Positions 18,677-28,254 of a stretch of DNA of 64,000 nt are shown here, piece after piece; the first letter of the stretch is position 1; each line of letters opens with the position of its first letter. A program made the position numbers and the translations under genes. The DNA is from Marinobacterium iners (GTDB taxonomy: Bacteria > Pseudomonadota > Gammaproteobacteria > Pseudomonadales > Balneatricaceae): contig NZ_CP022297.1 of the NCBI RefSeq assembly GCF_017310015.1, positions 3,989,294-4,053,293 of the forward strand. The letters run 5' to 3'. The notes under the pieces were generated by a model. It saw only the letters and a list, made by a program, of their open reading frames with translations, was not told the origin of the DNA and made no database searches.

Positions 18677-19417
18677 ATGAACCAGCAGATTTTTGAACAG
18701 CTCGGTCTGAGTGAACGTGATGTCAGCATTTACAAGGCCTTGCTTGCATTGGGACCCAGTGCAATACGAACCGTTGCTGAACGCGCAGGTGTCAATCGCG
18801 GGACAACCTATGAGTGTCTTAAAAGCCTGCAACAGCGTGGAGTCGTCACCTACCTGCCCAAGGGCAAACGCCGCTATTTTTCAGCGCGAGAGCCAGAAGT
18901 ATTACTCCAGTTGGCACAAGAGCGACGCCAGCAACTTGATCAGGCGATCAATCAGCTGAAAGGCAGTGTGATACCCGAACTGCACCACCTTAAACCTGAA
19001 TTCAGCGTCGCCAATGTGGAGTTTTATGAAGGGGATGCCGGGATTGAGCAGGTCCTGCGCGATATTCTCAACCGTGTTGGTGATCAGGATGAACGTGTCT
19101 ACTCGGTGTTTTCCTCCAAGCCGATTCGACCCCTGTTGTACCGTCCATTTCCCAACTTCACGGCTCAGCGGGTCGCCCGCAAAATTCGCGTGCGGGTGAT
19201 TGCGATCGGTGATGGAGGTGAGAGCGCCGAGTACTCGGAACGTAAATGGATACGAACAGAGGGTTCAGTTGATGCGGCATACATTGCAATTTACCCACCA
19301 CGCTGCGCCATTATTTCGTTGGCTTCTGACAATTACCCTACCGCAGTGGTGATCGACTCACGTGAAGTTGCCGCTGCCCAGCAGATCATATTCAACACGC
19401 TGTGGGGCTTACTCTAG
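18677..19417 (+). CDS. TrmB-like winged-helix transcriptional regulator
   Basis: A 246-residue regulator. Residues 1-75 form a TrmB-type winged helix (LGLSERDVSIYKALLALGPS; GVNRGTTYECLKSLQQRGVV; KGKRRYFSAREPE). A coiled segment follows (QERRQQLDQAINQLKG), then a C-terminal domain of unknown ligand specificity. It is divergent from glmU. No clear ribosome binding site precedes the ATG. The insertion point of the group II intron lies 60 bp after its stop codon. Confidence 0.8.
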   Translation: MNQQIFEQLGLSERDVSIYKALLALGPSAIRTVAERAGVNRGTTYECLKSLQQRGVVTYLPKGKRRYFSAREPEVLLQLAQERRQQLDQAINQLKGSVIPELHHLKPEFSVANVEFYEGDAGIEQVLRDILNRVGDQDERVYSVFSSKPIRPLLYRPFPNFTAQRVARKIRVRVIAIGDGGESAEYSERKWIRTEGSVDAAYIAIYPPRCAIISLASDNYPTAVVIDSREVAAAQQIIFNTLWGLL

Positions 19418-19476
19418 CGAAAGCACGCAACATGATTTCTGCAACGCTTCATAGCCGTCACGTAATATCCAGATAC

Positions 19477-21520
19477 ATCGAGTAGGGTGAGGCGTCGCCG
19501 CCTCATCCCTCTCACAGAACCGTACGTACGGGCCTCGTATACGGCTCATGTCAGTAATTGACCCCGAGCATGGGGACAGAGATGCCGGTTCTCACTTGGG
19601 TCAAGTCCATTAACCCTAGTTCTTGATGCAGATAAGCGTTGGGGATCGACTGGTGGGCCAGTGGAGACGCCGCATTGTGCCAGCTATTCATCTTGATCGA
19701 CTTGAACGGCGGACGATAGCCCAACTGTTTCAGTCGACGATGCAGCCGGCTCGGTTTCTTCCACTGTTTGAGCTGAAGGCAGCGTAAACGTCGCCTCAGC
19801 CAGCCCATTACCTGTTTCAGTATGCGCGCACAGTGGGCGACCCGGAAGTAGTTGGCGAAGCCCCGCAGCACGGGATTCAACTCACGGATTGTGTCCGCAA
19901 GTCCTGTGCCACGGTTTCGCTTTGTCAGCGCTTTCAACTTCTCTTTCAGTTTCAGCACCTTCTTGTCCTGAATGCGGGTGTAATCTGTATGGATTACGAC
20001 ACCCAGGAACTTGATCCCATCATCGCTGTGTGCAATATGGGTCTTGGTGGCATTCACTGTCAGCTTCAATGCCTCTTCCAGATACCCTTGAGCCACTTTC
20101 AGCGCGTTCTCCGCTCCAGCCTTTGAGCAGCACAGGATCAGGATGTCGTCCGCATAGCGGACGATCCGATGGCCCCGCGCCTTCATGAACTGGTCGAACG
20201 CCTCCAGATAGACGTTCGCAATCAGGGGACTGATTACGCCGCCTTGTGGGCTGCCCAGATCCGTCTTTTCAAACTGGTGGCCCACCATTACCCCGCTCTC
20301 AAGGAACTGACGCAACAGTGACAATACACTGCCGTCCGTAATCCGTCGGCGGAACTGGCGGATGATCAGATCGTGATTTAGCGTGTCGAAGCATTTCGAC
20401 AGGTCCATATCCACGACCCACTCACGTCGATAGCGACGAATAAACAGCGTCGCCTTGCCTATCGCGTGATGGCCACTGCGTCCCGGACGATACCCGTAGC
20501 TTGACGGATGAAAGTCCGGATCAAAGATCGGTTCAATCAGGCTGCGCACCGCTTGTTGCACGACTCGGTCTCGAACCGTTGGAATACCCAGCTGACGCTC
20601 TCCACCATCGTCCTTGGCGATGGTAACGCGTCTGACAGGCTGCGCTCGATAGCGCTTTTCCTTCAGTTCAGATAACAGGCATGACAGCTCCACCTCCAGA
20701 TTCGCTTCGAACGCAGCCAGGCTCTGCCCATCGACTCCGGCCGCACCTCGGTTGCGTTTGACGTGTTTGAAGGCTTGATACAGACGCCGCATCGACAGCA
20801 ACCGTCCGTAAAGACTGTAGTATTTCCTCATACCTGCTCATCTCTGTGATGACGACTCCGGAGGTTGGTTTGGCTGCCGGTCTGTTTCGAGCGATCTGTC
20901 CGGGTACTAGCACATGGGCAATCTGCCGCCACAGTCTCGTTCTACTCCCGTGTTCGGTGAAAGCCAAAGCAACCGCATTCCTGCAGCGCCTCAACTCACG
21001 TCCCCACCCCGTCGGGTAGCTTGTGAACACAGCGTCCACCGTCCTTTCGTTGTGCGTCATACTCATTAATGACTTCCGCCCTTCGCATCCGAGCCAAGGC
21101 TTTTGACCTTGCCCGGCCCACTGGACCTCCGCCAGCGGTCGTTCCGGTTTTATCCTCCACACTGTTGCCAGGCTTCTCAGGCCGAAACTTCATCACTACT
21201 ACGGCTTCATCTGCCACCTCACACCCGCTGTGGCCTTGGCTTTCGCCTTGAGCCTCAACGTCCGATCGAGCCGGATAGGGTGTCAGGCTTCCCCGGTTAC
21301 TGCACCGGCTCCCTGTTAACGATTCCACCCTCAAGCACAGCACAGGTCTGACCGAGTATCGGGCTTCGCGCTATTTTGCACGCTTACCCACCTGCACTGC
21401 CGAAGCAGGTTCACTTGCGTTGTGTACCGTTAACGTCCTATGGCTTCCTTCAGACCCTGCCGTTGGCCAGCAATGCCCTTGCCAGTCGGATTGTCTTCCC
21501 CTCAGTCAGGGTGACGCCAC
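19477..21520 (-). mobile_element. Group II intron with encoded reverse transcriptase
   Basis: On the minus strand the 3' end shows a domain V-like segment starting at GAGCCGTATACGAGG and ending GTACGGTTCTGTGAGAGGG. A domain VI hairpin follows, with a TA bulge seven bases before an end in CTCGAT (19477), fitting the AY 3' rule. The 5' end is proposed at GTGGCGTCACCC (21520) and is less certain. The 690 bases upstream of the maturase gene (20832-21520) have no gene and are the structured RNA domains I-III. The intron lies in the same orientation as the atp operon, just past its terminator. Confidence 0.8.
19551..20831 (-). CDS. ltrA: Group II intron reverse transcriptase/maturase
   Basis: A 426-residue intron-encoded protein. 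Reverse-transcriptase blocks are intact: RGAAGVDGQSL near 28, WVVDMDLSKCFDTLNHD near 138, DLGSPQGGVISPLIANVYLE (191-210) and the catalytic RYADD (225-229). The maturase X/thumb region is represented by LNPVLRGFANYFRVAHC. There is no C-terminal HNH endonuclease domain, so mobility would not use second-strand cleavage by its own nuclease. It splices and retro-moves its host intron RNA. Confidence 0.92.
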   Translation of the reverse strand: MRKYYSLYGRLLSMRRLYQAFKHVKRNRGAAGVDGQSLAAFEANLEVELSCLLSELKEKRYRAQPVRRVTIAKDDGGERQLGIPTVRDRVVQQAVRSLIEPIFDPDFHPSSYGYRPGRSGHHAIGKATLFIRRYRREWVVDMDLSKCFDTLNHDLIIRQFRRRITDGSVLSLLRQFLESGVMVGHQFEKTDLGSPQGGVISPLIANVYLEAFDQFMKARGHRIVRYADDILILCCSKAGAENALKVAQGYLEEALKLTVNATKTHIAHSDDGIKFLGVVIHTDYTRIQDKKVLKLKEKLKALTKRNRGTGLADTIRELNPVLRGFANYFRVAHCARILKQVMGWLRRRLRCLQLKQWKKPSRLHRRLKQLGYRPPFKSIKMNSWHNAASPLAHQSIPNAYLHQELGLMDLTQVRTGISVPMLGVNY

Positions 21521-21539
21521 CTTCTTTCAGGTGGCCGGG

Positions 21540-21561
21540 TTTGCCGGCTTCGCCGGGCAAA
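21540..21561. repeat. Hairpin between atp terminator and intron
   Basis: TTTGCCGGC and GCCGGGCAAA form a short stem around TTC directly downstream of the atp terminator (reading minus). Another hairpin, CCACCT/AGGTGG, spans 21517-21534 at the proposed intron 5' junction. Confidence 0.5.
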
Positions 21562-21563
21562 CA

Positions 21564-21591
21564 AAAAAAAGCAGCCCTGAGGCTGCTTTTT
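21564..21591 (-). terminator. Intrinsic terminator of the atp operon
   Basis: On the minus strand AAAAAGCAGCC pairs with GGCTGCTTTTT around a 4-base loop and runs into eight T residues. It lies 20 bp after the atpC stop. Confidence 0.9.
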
Positions 21592-21611
21592 GCATGCAGT
21601 CGAAAGGTTGG

Positions 21612-22037
21612 TTATTTACCAATCTTGCGACGAATCTGCTGCAGAGTGCGAAGCTGAGCCGCTGCTTCAGCCAGCTGAGCCGCAGCACGTGAGTATTCGA
21701 ACTCGCCGGTCTTGTCAGCCATGGCATGCTCAGCATGCTTCTGGGCTTCAAGCGCGGCAGCTTCACTCAGGTCACCCGCACGCAGTGCAGTATCAGCAAG
21801 CACTGTCACTTTATGCGGCTGTACTTCGATAAAGCCACCGGAGACGTAGAATACATCTTCCTCACCGCCCTGCTTGCGCAGCTCGACAGGGCCTGGTTTC
21901 AGTTCCGTCAGAAGCGGAGCGTGACCCGGATAGATACCCAGGTCACCCAGGCTACCTGTCACGGAGACGAACTCGATCAGGCCGGAGAAGATCTGCTCTT
22001 CGGCACTTACGATGTCACAATGAACAGTCATAGCCAT
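21612..22037 (-). CDS. atpC: ATP synthase F1 subunit epsilon AtpC
   Basis: A 141-residue subunit of the F1 central stalk. The N-terminal beta-sandwich is recognisable (VHCDIVSAEEQIFSGLIEFV; GDLGIYPGHAPLLTELKPGP) and the C-terminal pair of helices is intact (AQLAEAAAQLRTLQQIRRK). It couples rotation to catalysis and inhibits ATP hydrolysis. Last gene of the operon, 33 bp after atpD. Confidence 0.96.
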   Translation of the reverse strand: MAMTVHCDIVSAEEQIFSGLIEFVSVTGSLGDLGIYPGHAPLLTELKPGPVELRKQGGEEDVFYVSGGFIEVQPHKVTVLADTALRAGDLSEAAALEAQKHAEHAMADKTGEFEYSRAAAQLAEAAAQLRTLQQIRRKIGK

Positions 22038-22070
22038 CTTGATTACCTCTTAAAAGGTTCCGCGCGGAAC

Positions 22071-23468
22071 TTACAGGCCCTTCGCTTTCTCAACAGCTTC
22101 GTCGATGGTGCCAACCATGTAGAACGCCTGTTCCGGCAGGTGATCATATTCACCTTTCAGAATGCCGTCGAAGCCACGGATGGTTTCCTTCAGAGACACG
22201 TATTTACCCGGAGAACCGGTAAATACTTCGGCCACGAAGAACGGCTGAGACAGGAAGCGCTGAATCTTACGCGCACGGGATACAGTCTGCTTGTCTTCTT
22301 CAGACAGCTCGTCCATACCCAGAATCGCGATGATATCCTTCAGCTCCTTGTAGCGCTGCAGGGTCTGCTGAACGCCACGAGCGATTTCGTAGTGTTCCTG
22401 ACCGATAACCAGCGGATCCAGCTGACGAGAGGTGGAGTCCAGCGGGTCGATCGCCGGGTAGATACCCAGCTCCGCGATTTGACGAGACAGTACTACAGTC
22501 GCATCAAGGTGGGAGAAGGTGGTTGCCGGAGACGGGTCAGTCAAGTCATCCGCCGGTACGTATACCGCCTGGATAGACGTGATGGAACCTGTCTTGGTAG
22601 AGGTGATACGTTCCTGCAGAACGCCCATCTCTTCCGCCAGAGTCGGCTGGTAACCTACCGCAGAAGGCATACGACCCAGCAGTGCCGATACTTCGGTACC
22701 CGCCAGGGTGTAACGGTAGATGTTGTCGACGAACAGCAGTACGTCACGGCCTTCATCACGGAATTTTTCCGCCATGGTCAGACCGGTCAGAGCTACACGC
22801 AGACGGTTACCCGGCGGCTCGTTCATCTGGCCGTAGACCATCGCCACCTTGGACTTGTCGAACTGTTCAACGTTTACAACGCCAGCTTCCTGCATCTCAT
22901 GGTAGAAATCGTTACCCTCACGAGTACGCTCACCAACGCCCGCAAATACGGACAGACCAGAGTGCTGAGTTGCGATGTTGTTGATCAGCTCCATCATGTT
23001 TACGGTCTTGCCTACACCGGCACCACCGAACAGACCGACCTTACCACCCTTAGCGAACGGGCAAACCAGGTCGATAACCTTGATGCCGGTTTCCAGCAAC
23101 TCGTTAGTAGCTGCCTGGTCAGCGTAAGACGGCGCCTTACGGTGGATGGCGTAACGCTCTTCTTCACCGATCGGACCACATTCGTCGATCGGCTCACCCA
23201 GAACGTTCATGATACGACCCAGGGTGGCAGTACCGACCGGTACAGATACCGGAGCGCCAGTGTTGGTCGTTTCCAAACCACGGCTCAGACCTTCAGTCTG
23301 ACCCATGGCAATTGCACGTACGACACCGTCGCCCAGCTGCTGCTGAACTTCCAGTGTCAGGCCGGTTTTTTCGACGGTCAATGCGTCGTAAACCTTCGGC
23401 ACGTTGTCACGCGGGAATTCCACGTCTACAACCGCACCGATAATCTGAACAATACGTCCGCTACTCAT
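22071..23468 (-). CDS. atpD: ATP synthase F1 subunit beta AtpD
   Basis: This 465-residue catalytic subunit has Walker A GGAGVGKTV near residue 150, the catalytic glutamate segment GVGERTREGNDFYHEM, Walker B-type VLLFVDNIYRYTLAGTEVSA, and the DELSEED-type loop as DELSEEDKQTV. All are intact. It forms the alpha3beta3 hexamer and makes ATP. Confidence 0.98.
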   Translation of the reverse strand: MSSGRIVQIIGAVVDVEFPRDNVPKVYDALTVEKTGLTLEVQQQLGDGVVRAIAMGQTEGLSRGLETTNTGAPVSVPVGTATLGRIMNVLGEPIDECGPIGEEERYAIHRKAPSYADQAATNELLETGIKVIDLVCPFAKGGKVGLFGGAGVGKTVNMMELINNIATQHSGLSVFAGVGERTREGNDFYHEMQEAGVVNVEQFDKSKVAMVYGQMNEPPGNRLRVALTGLTMAEKFRDEGRDVLLFVDNIYRYTLAGTEVSALLGRMPSAVGYQPTLAEEMGVLQERITSTKTGSITSIQAVYVPADDLTDPSPATTFSHLDATVVLSRQIAELGIYPAIDPLDSTSRQLDPLVIGQEHYEIARGVQQTLQRYKELKDIIAILGMDELSEEDKQTVSRARKIQRFLSQPFFVAEVFTGSPGKYVSLKETIRGFDGILKGEYDHLPEQAFYMVGTIDEAVEKAKGL

Positions 23469-23505
23469 GTTCGGATCCTCTTAACTTTTAAACCTGTTCA
23501 CTGCA

Positions 23506-24369
23506 TCAAACAGCAGCAGCACCACCGACGATCTCGGAAATTTCCTGAGTAATCGCCGCCTGACGAGCCTTGTTGTATACCAGTTGAAGCTCGTCGATCA
23601 GGTTGCCGGCGTTGTCGGTTGCATTCTTCATCGCCAGCATTCGGGCTGCCTGTTCACAGGCGTTGTTCTCAACCACGGCCTGATAGACCAGGGACTCGAT
23701 GTAACGCGTCAGCAGGCCGTTCAACAGCTCCTTCGCGTCCGGTTCGTACAGATAGTCCCAGTGATGGTTGAGCGTCTTGTCATCGTCTTCCGCCTTCAGC
23801 GGCAGCAGCTGCTCTACGCCAGGCTTCTGGGTCATGGTGTTCACGAAATCGTTGGATACGATGAACAATTGATCCAGCTTGCCTTCGTCGAAGTTATCCA
23901 GCATCACCTTGACCGAACCGATCAACTGTTCCAGTTCCGGCGCATCGCCGAGACCGCCCTTCGCAGCAACGACGTTACCGCCGTAGTTACGGAAGAAGGT
24001 GATTGCCTTAGAGCCCAGTGCACAGATATCGACTTCGATATTCCTGTCGTGGAACTCTTTCATCTTGCTTACAGCTGCCTTGAACGCATTCACGTTCAAA
24101 CCGCCACAGAGGCCACGGTCGGATGCCACAATAATGAAGCCGACACGTTTGACCTCACGCTCCTGCATGTAGAGGTGCTTGTATTCAGGGTTGGCTTTCG
24201 CCAGATGCTGAATAACACCACGGATGCTCTGGGCGTACGGACGGGAAGACTGCATGCGATCCTGGGCTTTACGCATCTTCGACGCAGCAACCATTTCCAT
24301 GGCGCTGGTGATTTTGCGCGTGCTGCCAATGCTCGCAATCTGCGTCTTAATCTCTTTTCCGACTGCCAT
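23506..24369 (-). CDS. atpG: ATP synthase F1 subunit gamma AtpG
   Basis: A 287-residue rotor shaft subunit. The N-terminal helix (KEIKTQIASIGSTRKITSAM, then EMVAASKMRKAQ) and the C-terminal helix (NAGNLIDELQLVYNKARQAA, then ITQEISEIVGGAAAV) that form the coiled coil inside F1 are complete. The length is the usual one. It lies between atpA and atpD, the standard order. Confidence 0.97.
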   Translation of the reverse strand: MAVGKEIKTQIASIGSTRKITSAMEMVAASKMRKAQDRMQSSRPYAQSIRGVIQHLAKANPEYKHLYMQEREVKRVGFIIVASDRGLCGGLNVNAFKAAVSKMKEFHDRNIEVDICALGSKAITFFRNYGGNVVAAKGGLGDAPELEQLIGSVKVMLDNFDEGKLDQLFIVSNDFVNTMTQKPGVEQLLPLKAEDDDKTLNHHWDYLYEPDAKELLNGLLTRYIESLVYQAVVENNACEQAARMLAMKNATDNAGNLIDELQLVYNKARQAAITQEISEIVGGAAAV

Positions 24370-24443
24370 AGTTCCGCCTATTAAACTTGAATCAGTATTG
24401 GACCGGCCGGTGTATCTGGCCGGTCACCAGCTCTGACGAGCAA

Positions 24444-25988
24444 TTACCAAGTTTGGGTAGACTTGAACTTCTCGATGCCAGCCTTGAACTGAGCCGCGAT
24501 TTCGTCGTCGTAACCGCCTTTCTCGTTCACTTTCGCCATCAGATCAGCGTGTTCGCTGTTGAAGTAGGCGACCAGGGCTGCTTCGAATGCACCGATCTTG
24601 TCCAGCTCGACACCTTTCAGGAAGCCTTCGTTGGCAGCGTACAGGCTCAGACCCATGTCGGCGACGGACATCGGAGAGTACTGTTTCTGCTTCATCAGCT
24701 CGGTTACGGCCTGGCCGTGTTCCAGCTGGTTACGAGTAGCATCATCCAGGTCGGAAGCGAACTGCGCGAACGCTGCCAGCTCACGGTACTGAGCCAGTGC
24801 CAGACGCACACCGCCACCCAGCTTCTTGATGATCTTGGTCTGGGCAGAACCACCCACTCGGGATACGGACAGACCTGCGTTGATCGCAGGACGTACGCCA
24901 GAGTTGAACAGGCTGGCTTCCAGGAAGATCTGGCCATCGGTGATGGAGATTACGTTGGTCGGTACAAACGCAGATACGTCACCACCCTGGGTTTCGATGA
25001 TCGGCAGCGCGGTCAGAGAACCGGTCTGGCCTTTCACTTCACCCTTGGTGAACTGTTCAACGTAGTCAGCATTTACACGGGACGCACGCTCCAGCAGACG
25101 GGAGTGCAAGTAGAATACGTCACCCGGGTATGCTTCACGGCCCGGCGGACGACGCAGCAGCAGAGAGATCTGACGGTATGCCCAAGCCTGCTTGGTCAGG
25201 TCGTCAAATACGATCAGCGCGTCTTCACCGCGGTCACGGAAGTATTCACCCATGGTCGCACCGGCGTACGGTGCCAGGTACTGCATGGCAGCCGGATCAG
25301 CAGCGCCTGCAGCGACAACGATGGTGTGATCCATCGCACCGTGCTCTTCCAGCTTGCGCACCACGTTGGCGATGGTGGACTGCTTCTGTCCGATCGCAAC
25401 GTAGATACACTTGATGCCGGTACCTTTCTGGTTGATGATCGCATCGATCGCAATTGCGGTCTTACCGATCTGACGGTCACCGATGATCAGCTCACGCTGG
25501 CCACGGCCAACCGGTACCATCGCGTCAATCGCTTTCAGACCGGTCTGAACCGGCTGATCTACGGACTGACGTGCAATTACACCCGGCGCTACCTTCTCAA
25601 CCGCGTCGGTGAGCTTGGTATTGACCGGCCCCTTGCCATCGATCGGGTTACCCAGCGCGTCAACAACGCGACCAAGCAGTTCCGGACCAACCGGCACTTC
25701 AAGAATACGACCGGTACAACGTGCGGTCATGCCTTCGACCAGACCCTGGTAGTCGCCCAGTACTACGGCGCCGACAGAGTCGCGCTCCAGGTTCAGTGCC
25801 ATACCGTAGACACCGCCCGGGAATTCGATCATCTCGCCGTACATAACGTCGGCAAGACCGTGGATCAGGATAATACCATCGGATACGCTGACGATGGTGC
25901 CCTCGTTACGGGCTTCAGAAGACACATCAAGTTTCTCGATGCGCTTCTTGAGAATCTCGCTGATCTCAGATGGATTCAGTTGCTGCAT
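24444..25988 (-). CDS. atpA: ATP synthase F1 subunit alpha AtpA
   Basis: This 514-residue non-catalytic nucleotide-binding subunit has the Walker A GDRQIGKTA near residue 170, preceded by VGRGQRELIIGDRQ, and the conserved segments PYAGATMGEYFRDRGEDALI and SVSRVGGSAQTKIIKKLGGG. It alternates with AtpD in the F1 head. Length is normal. The start follows atpH by 15 bp. Confidence 0.98.
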   Translation of the reverse strand: MQQLNPSEISEILKKRIEKLDVSSEARNEGTIVSVSDGIILIHGLADVMYGEMIEFPGGVYGMALNLERDSVGAVVLGDYQGLVEGMTARCTGRILEVPVGPELLGRVVDALGNPIDGKGPVNTKLTDAVEKVAPGVIARQSVDQPVQTGLKAIDAMVPVGRGQRELIIGDRQIGKTAIAIDAIINQKGTGIKCIYVAIGQKQSTIANVVRKLEEHGAMDHTIVVAAGAADPAAMQYLAPYAGATMGEYFRDRGEDALIVFDDLTKQAWAYRQISLLLRRPPGREAYPGDVFYLHSRLLERASRVNADYVEQFTKGEVKGQTGSLTALPIIETQGGDVSAFVPTNVISITDGQIFLEASLFNSGVRPAINAGLSVSRVGGSAQTKIIKKLGGGVRLALAQYRELAAFAQFASDLDDATRNQLEHGQAVTELMKQKQYSPMSVADMGLSLYAANEGFLKGVELDKIGAFEAALVAYFNSEHADLMAKVNEKGGYDDEIAAQFKAGIEKFKSTQTW

Positions 25989-26003
25989 TGTTATTCCTCA
26001 CAC

Positions 26004-26540
26004 TCAGGAATTCATCGCTTCGGCCAGTTTCGCCAGTCGTGCGCGAACGGAACCGTCGATCACAAGGTCATCAGAGCGAACAACCACACCCCCGATGATG
26101 GATTTATCCACCTGGGATGTAAGCTTCACTTCACGACCCAACTTGGTGCTGAGGGCCTTGGCCAGTTTCTCCTGCTGTGCATCTTCGAGCGGGAAAGCCG
26201 TGGTCAGGTCAACATCGACCTTTTTCTCCAGATTGGCTTTCAGGCGCTCGAACTGCACGGAGATCTCTGGCAGCAGGCTCAGCCGGCCGTTTTCGGCCAA
26301 CAGACGAACAAAGTTCTTGCCTGCTTCATCCGCCTTGGCATCGAGCACTGACAGTACAACGTCAGCTTTTTGCTCGCCGCTCAGGGACGGATTGCTCAGC
26401 ACTCGGGTCATCAGGCTGTCACTGGCCGCCATGGCGACAAGTGACAGTGTCTGAGACCATTGATCGAGGTTGCCCTTCTCACGCGCATATTCGAATGCGG
26501 CTTTGGTGTAGGGCCGGGCGACTGTATTGAGTTCAGCCAT
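26004..26540 (-). CDS. atpH: ATP synthase F1 subunit delta AtpH
   Basis: A 178-residue peripheral-stalk subunit that ties the b dimer to the top of F1. The N-terminal helical domain (ARPYTKAAFEYAREKGNLDQ) and the C-terminal VKLTSQVDKSIIGGVVVRSD motif with the GGVVVR turn are typical of OSCP/delta. It lies 12 bp after atpF. Confidence 0.96.
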   Translation of the reverse strand: MAELNTVARPYTKAAFEYAREKGNLDQWSQTLSLVAMAASDSLMTRVLSNPSLSGEQKADVVLSVLDAKADEAGKNFVRLLAENGRLSLLPEISVQFERLKANLEKKVDVDLTTAFPLEDAQQEKLAKALSTKLGREVKLTSQVDKSIIGGVVVRSDDLVIDGSVRARLAKLAEAMNS

Positions 26541-26552
26541 CGTAAACCTCGC

Positions 26553-27023
26553 TTAAAGCTCAGCTGCCAGTTTCTCAACCAGCTTAGCGTGCGCTTTTTC
26601 GTCAACAGAGGCTTCCAGAATCTTTTCAGCACCGGCAATTGCCAGTGTAGCCACCTGAGCGCGCAGTGTTTCGCGTGCACGGTTGACTTCCTGTTCGAGT
26701 TCAGCCTGAGCAGATGCTTTCACACGGTCGGCTTCGACACGTGCCTGCTCCTTGGCTTCTTCGATGATCTGGTTAGCCCGCTTGTTGGCCTGTTCAATGA
26801 TGGCGGCTGCCTCTTCCTTGCTTGCACGCATTCCGTCAGCTGCTTTTTCCTGTGCCAGCTGGAGATCACGTTTAGCACGGTCGGCCGCATCAAGCCCTTC
26901 GGCAATCTTCTTCTTACGCTCAGCCAGGGCACCGGTAATCGGTGGCCAGACGTATTTCATACAAAATACGACGAAGAGGAAGAATGCAATGGCCTGACCA
27001 ATGATGGTGAGATTGATATTCAC
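26553..27023 (-). CDS. atpF: ATP synthase Fo subunit b AtpF
   Basis: A 156-residue stator subunit with one N-terminal membrane helix (IGQAIAFFLFVVFCMKYVWP) followed by a long Ala/Glu/Arg-rich coiled coil (RANQIIEEAKEQARVEADRV) that dimerises to form the peripheral stalk. Length equals the E. coli protein. Confidence 0.96.
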   Translation of the reverse strand: MNINLTIIGQAIAFFLFVVFCMKYVWPPITGALAERKKKIAEGLDAADRAKRDLQLAQEKAADGMRASKEEAAAIIEQANKRANQIIEEAKEQARVEADRVKASAQAELEQEVNRARETLRAQVATLAIAGAEKILEASVDEKAHAKLVEKLAAEL

Positions 27024-27095
27024 GCCATTACCTCTCGCGGTTGTCTGTTCAAGTAGTTACCCCCGCAGGGGCGCAGTGCCATTCGAACTACTTAA

Positions 27096-27323
27096 TTAAG
27101 CAACAGCGAACAGGACGTACAGACCCAGACCAACACCGATCATCGGGATCGCGTCAACCAGGCCCATTACGATGAAGAACTGAGTACGCAGCAGAGGAAC
27201 CAGTTCAGGCTGACGAGCAGCACCTTCCAGGAACTTGCCACCCAGGATACCGATGCCGATAGCAGCACCAATAGCACCCAGACCCAGCATCAGCGCAGCA
27301 GCGATATACAGCATTGCTTCCAT
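27096..27323 (-). CDS. atpE: ATP synthase Fo subunit c AtpE
   Basis: A 75-residue hairpin of two membrane helices that forms the c-ring. The glycine-rich first helix is GLGAIGAAIGIGILGGKFLE and the polar loop is ARQPELV. The ion-carrying acid is Asp57 in GLVDAIPMIGVG. The lack of the Gln/Thr sodium-ligand pattern around this Asp suggests protons rather than sodium as coupling ion, which is an inference. Confidence 0.97.
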   Translation of the reverse strand: MEAMLYIAAALMLGLGAIGAAIGIGILGGKFLEGAARQPELVPLLRTQFFIVMGLVDAIPMIGVGLGLYVLFAVA

Positions 27324-27408
27324 TTTTTCTCTCCAACTATTTTCAAGGTTAAGTTAGTTAGTTTTGCAAAGGTAAATCGGTTGTTCAGTAAACTCTATCC
27401 GTTACAAC

Positions 27409-28230
27409 TCAGTGATCATCATGCGCCATGGCGAGGTACACAATTGTCAGCACCATGAAGATGAACGCCTGCAGAGTAATAACCAGGATATGGAAGATCG
27501 CCCAGGGTACAGACAGCACCCACTGCGCCCAAAACGGCAGCAGCGCGATCAGGATGAAGATCATTTCGCCCGCGTACATGTTGCCGAACAGTCGCAGTGC
27601 CAGCGACACCGGTTTGGCAAGCAGACCAACCAGCTCAAGGAACAGGTTGAACGGAGCAAATATTTTCGGCAGCGGCTGGAATGAAAGCTCAGCCAGGAAC
27701 CCGCTCACACCTTTCTGCTTGATGCTGTAGTAAACAATCAGGGCAAACACGCTCAATGCCATGCCGCCGGTAGCGTTCACGTCAGTGGTCGGTACAATTT
27801 TCATGTACTCAACACCCATCTGCGCAAAGATGTAAGGCACCCAGTCAACCGGCACCAGGTCCATCAGGTTCATCAGGAAAATCCAGACGAAGATGGTCAG
27901 TGCCAGTGGGGCAATTACGGCATTCTTGTGGTGAAAGATGCTTTTAACGTTCTCATCGATGAACTCGATCAGAGTTTCAACGAAGTTCTGCGCCCCCCCA
28001 GGAACACCGGCTGTCATACTTTTGGCCACCTTGCGGAAGAACCATATAAACAGCAGGCCCAGCCCCACGGACCACAGCATTGTATCGACGTTGATCGCCC
28101 AGAAACCCATCTCTGCCGCTTCCTGCGCACCGTGCGCGAAGCTCCAACCGTTTTCGGGATGATTCCCGAACGTCAAGTTGGTCAAGTGATGGGAAATGTA
28201 TTCTGAGGATGTAACTGTTCCACTTGCCAT
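27409..28230 (-). CDS. atpB: ATP synthase Fo subunit a AtpB
   Basis: A 273-residue membrane stator subunit. The essential arginine lies in SLALRLFGNMYAGEMIFI. The membrane segment before it (FNLFLELVGLLAKPV) and the last helices are intact. It forms the proton half-channels beside the c-ring. Confidence 0.97.
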   Translation of the reverse strand: MASGTVTSSEYISHHLTNLTFGNHPENGWSFAHGAQEAAEMGFWAINVDTMLWSVGLGLLFIWFFRKVAKSMTAGVPGGAQNFVETLIEFIDENVKSIFHHKNAVIAPLALTIFVWIFLMNLMDLVPVDWVPYIFAQMGVEYMKIVPTTDVNATGGMALSVFALIVYYSIKQKGVSGFLAELSFQPLPKIFAPFNLFLELVGLLAKPVSLALRLFGNMYAGEMIFILIALLPFWAQWVLSVPWAIFHILVITLQAFIFMVLTIVYLAMAHDDH

Positions 28231-28254
28231 TCTCAGTATCTCTCATTCAAAGTT

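Noticed and set aside
19350..19366. CTCACGTGAAG, resembling part of a parS site
   Set aside because: It matches only the centre of the parS consensus and lies inside the TrmB-like gene. No full parS was found.
20668..21343. Open frames upstream of the intron maturase
   Set aside because: They lie in the structured RNA part of the group II intron and show no protein features.
21726..23552. Plus-strand open frame of 608 codons
   Set aside because: Antisense shadow of atpC and atpD, with no recognisable domain.
24387..26351. Long plus-strand open frame of 654 codons
   Set aside because: It lies opposite atpA and atpH and its composition (many Thr, His, Arg, Gln) is that of an antisense frame. 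The minus-strand genes are certain.
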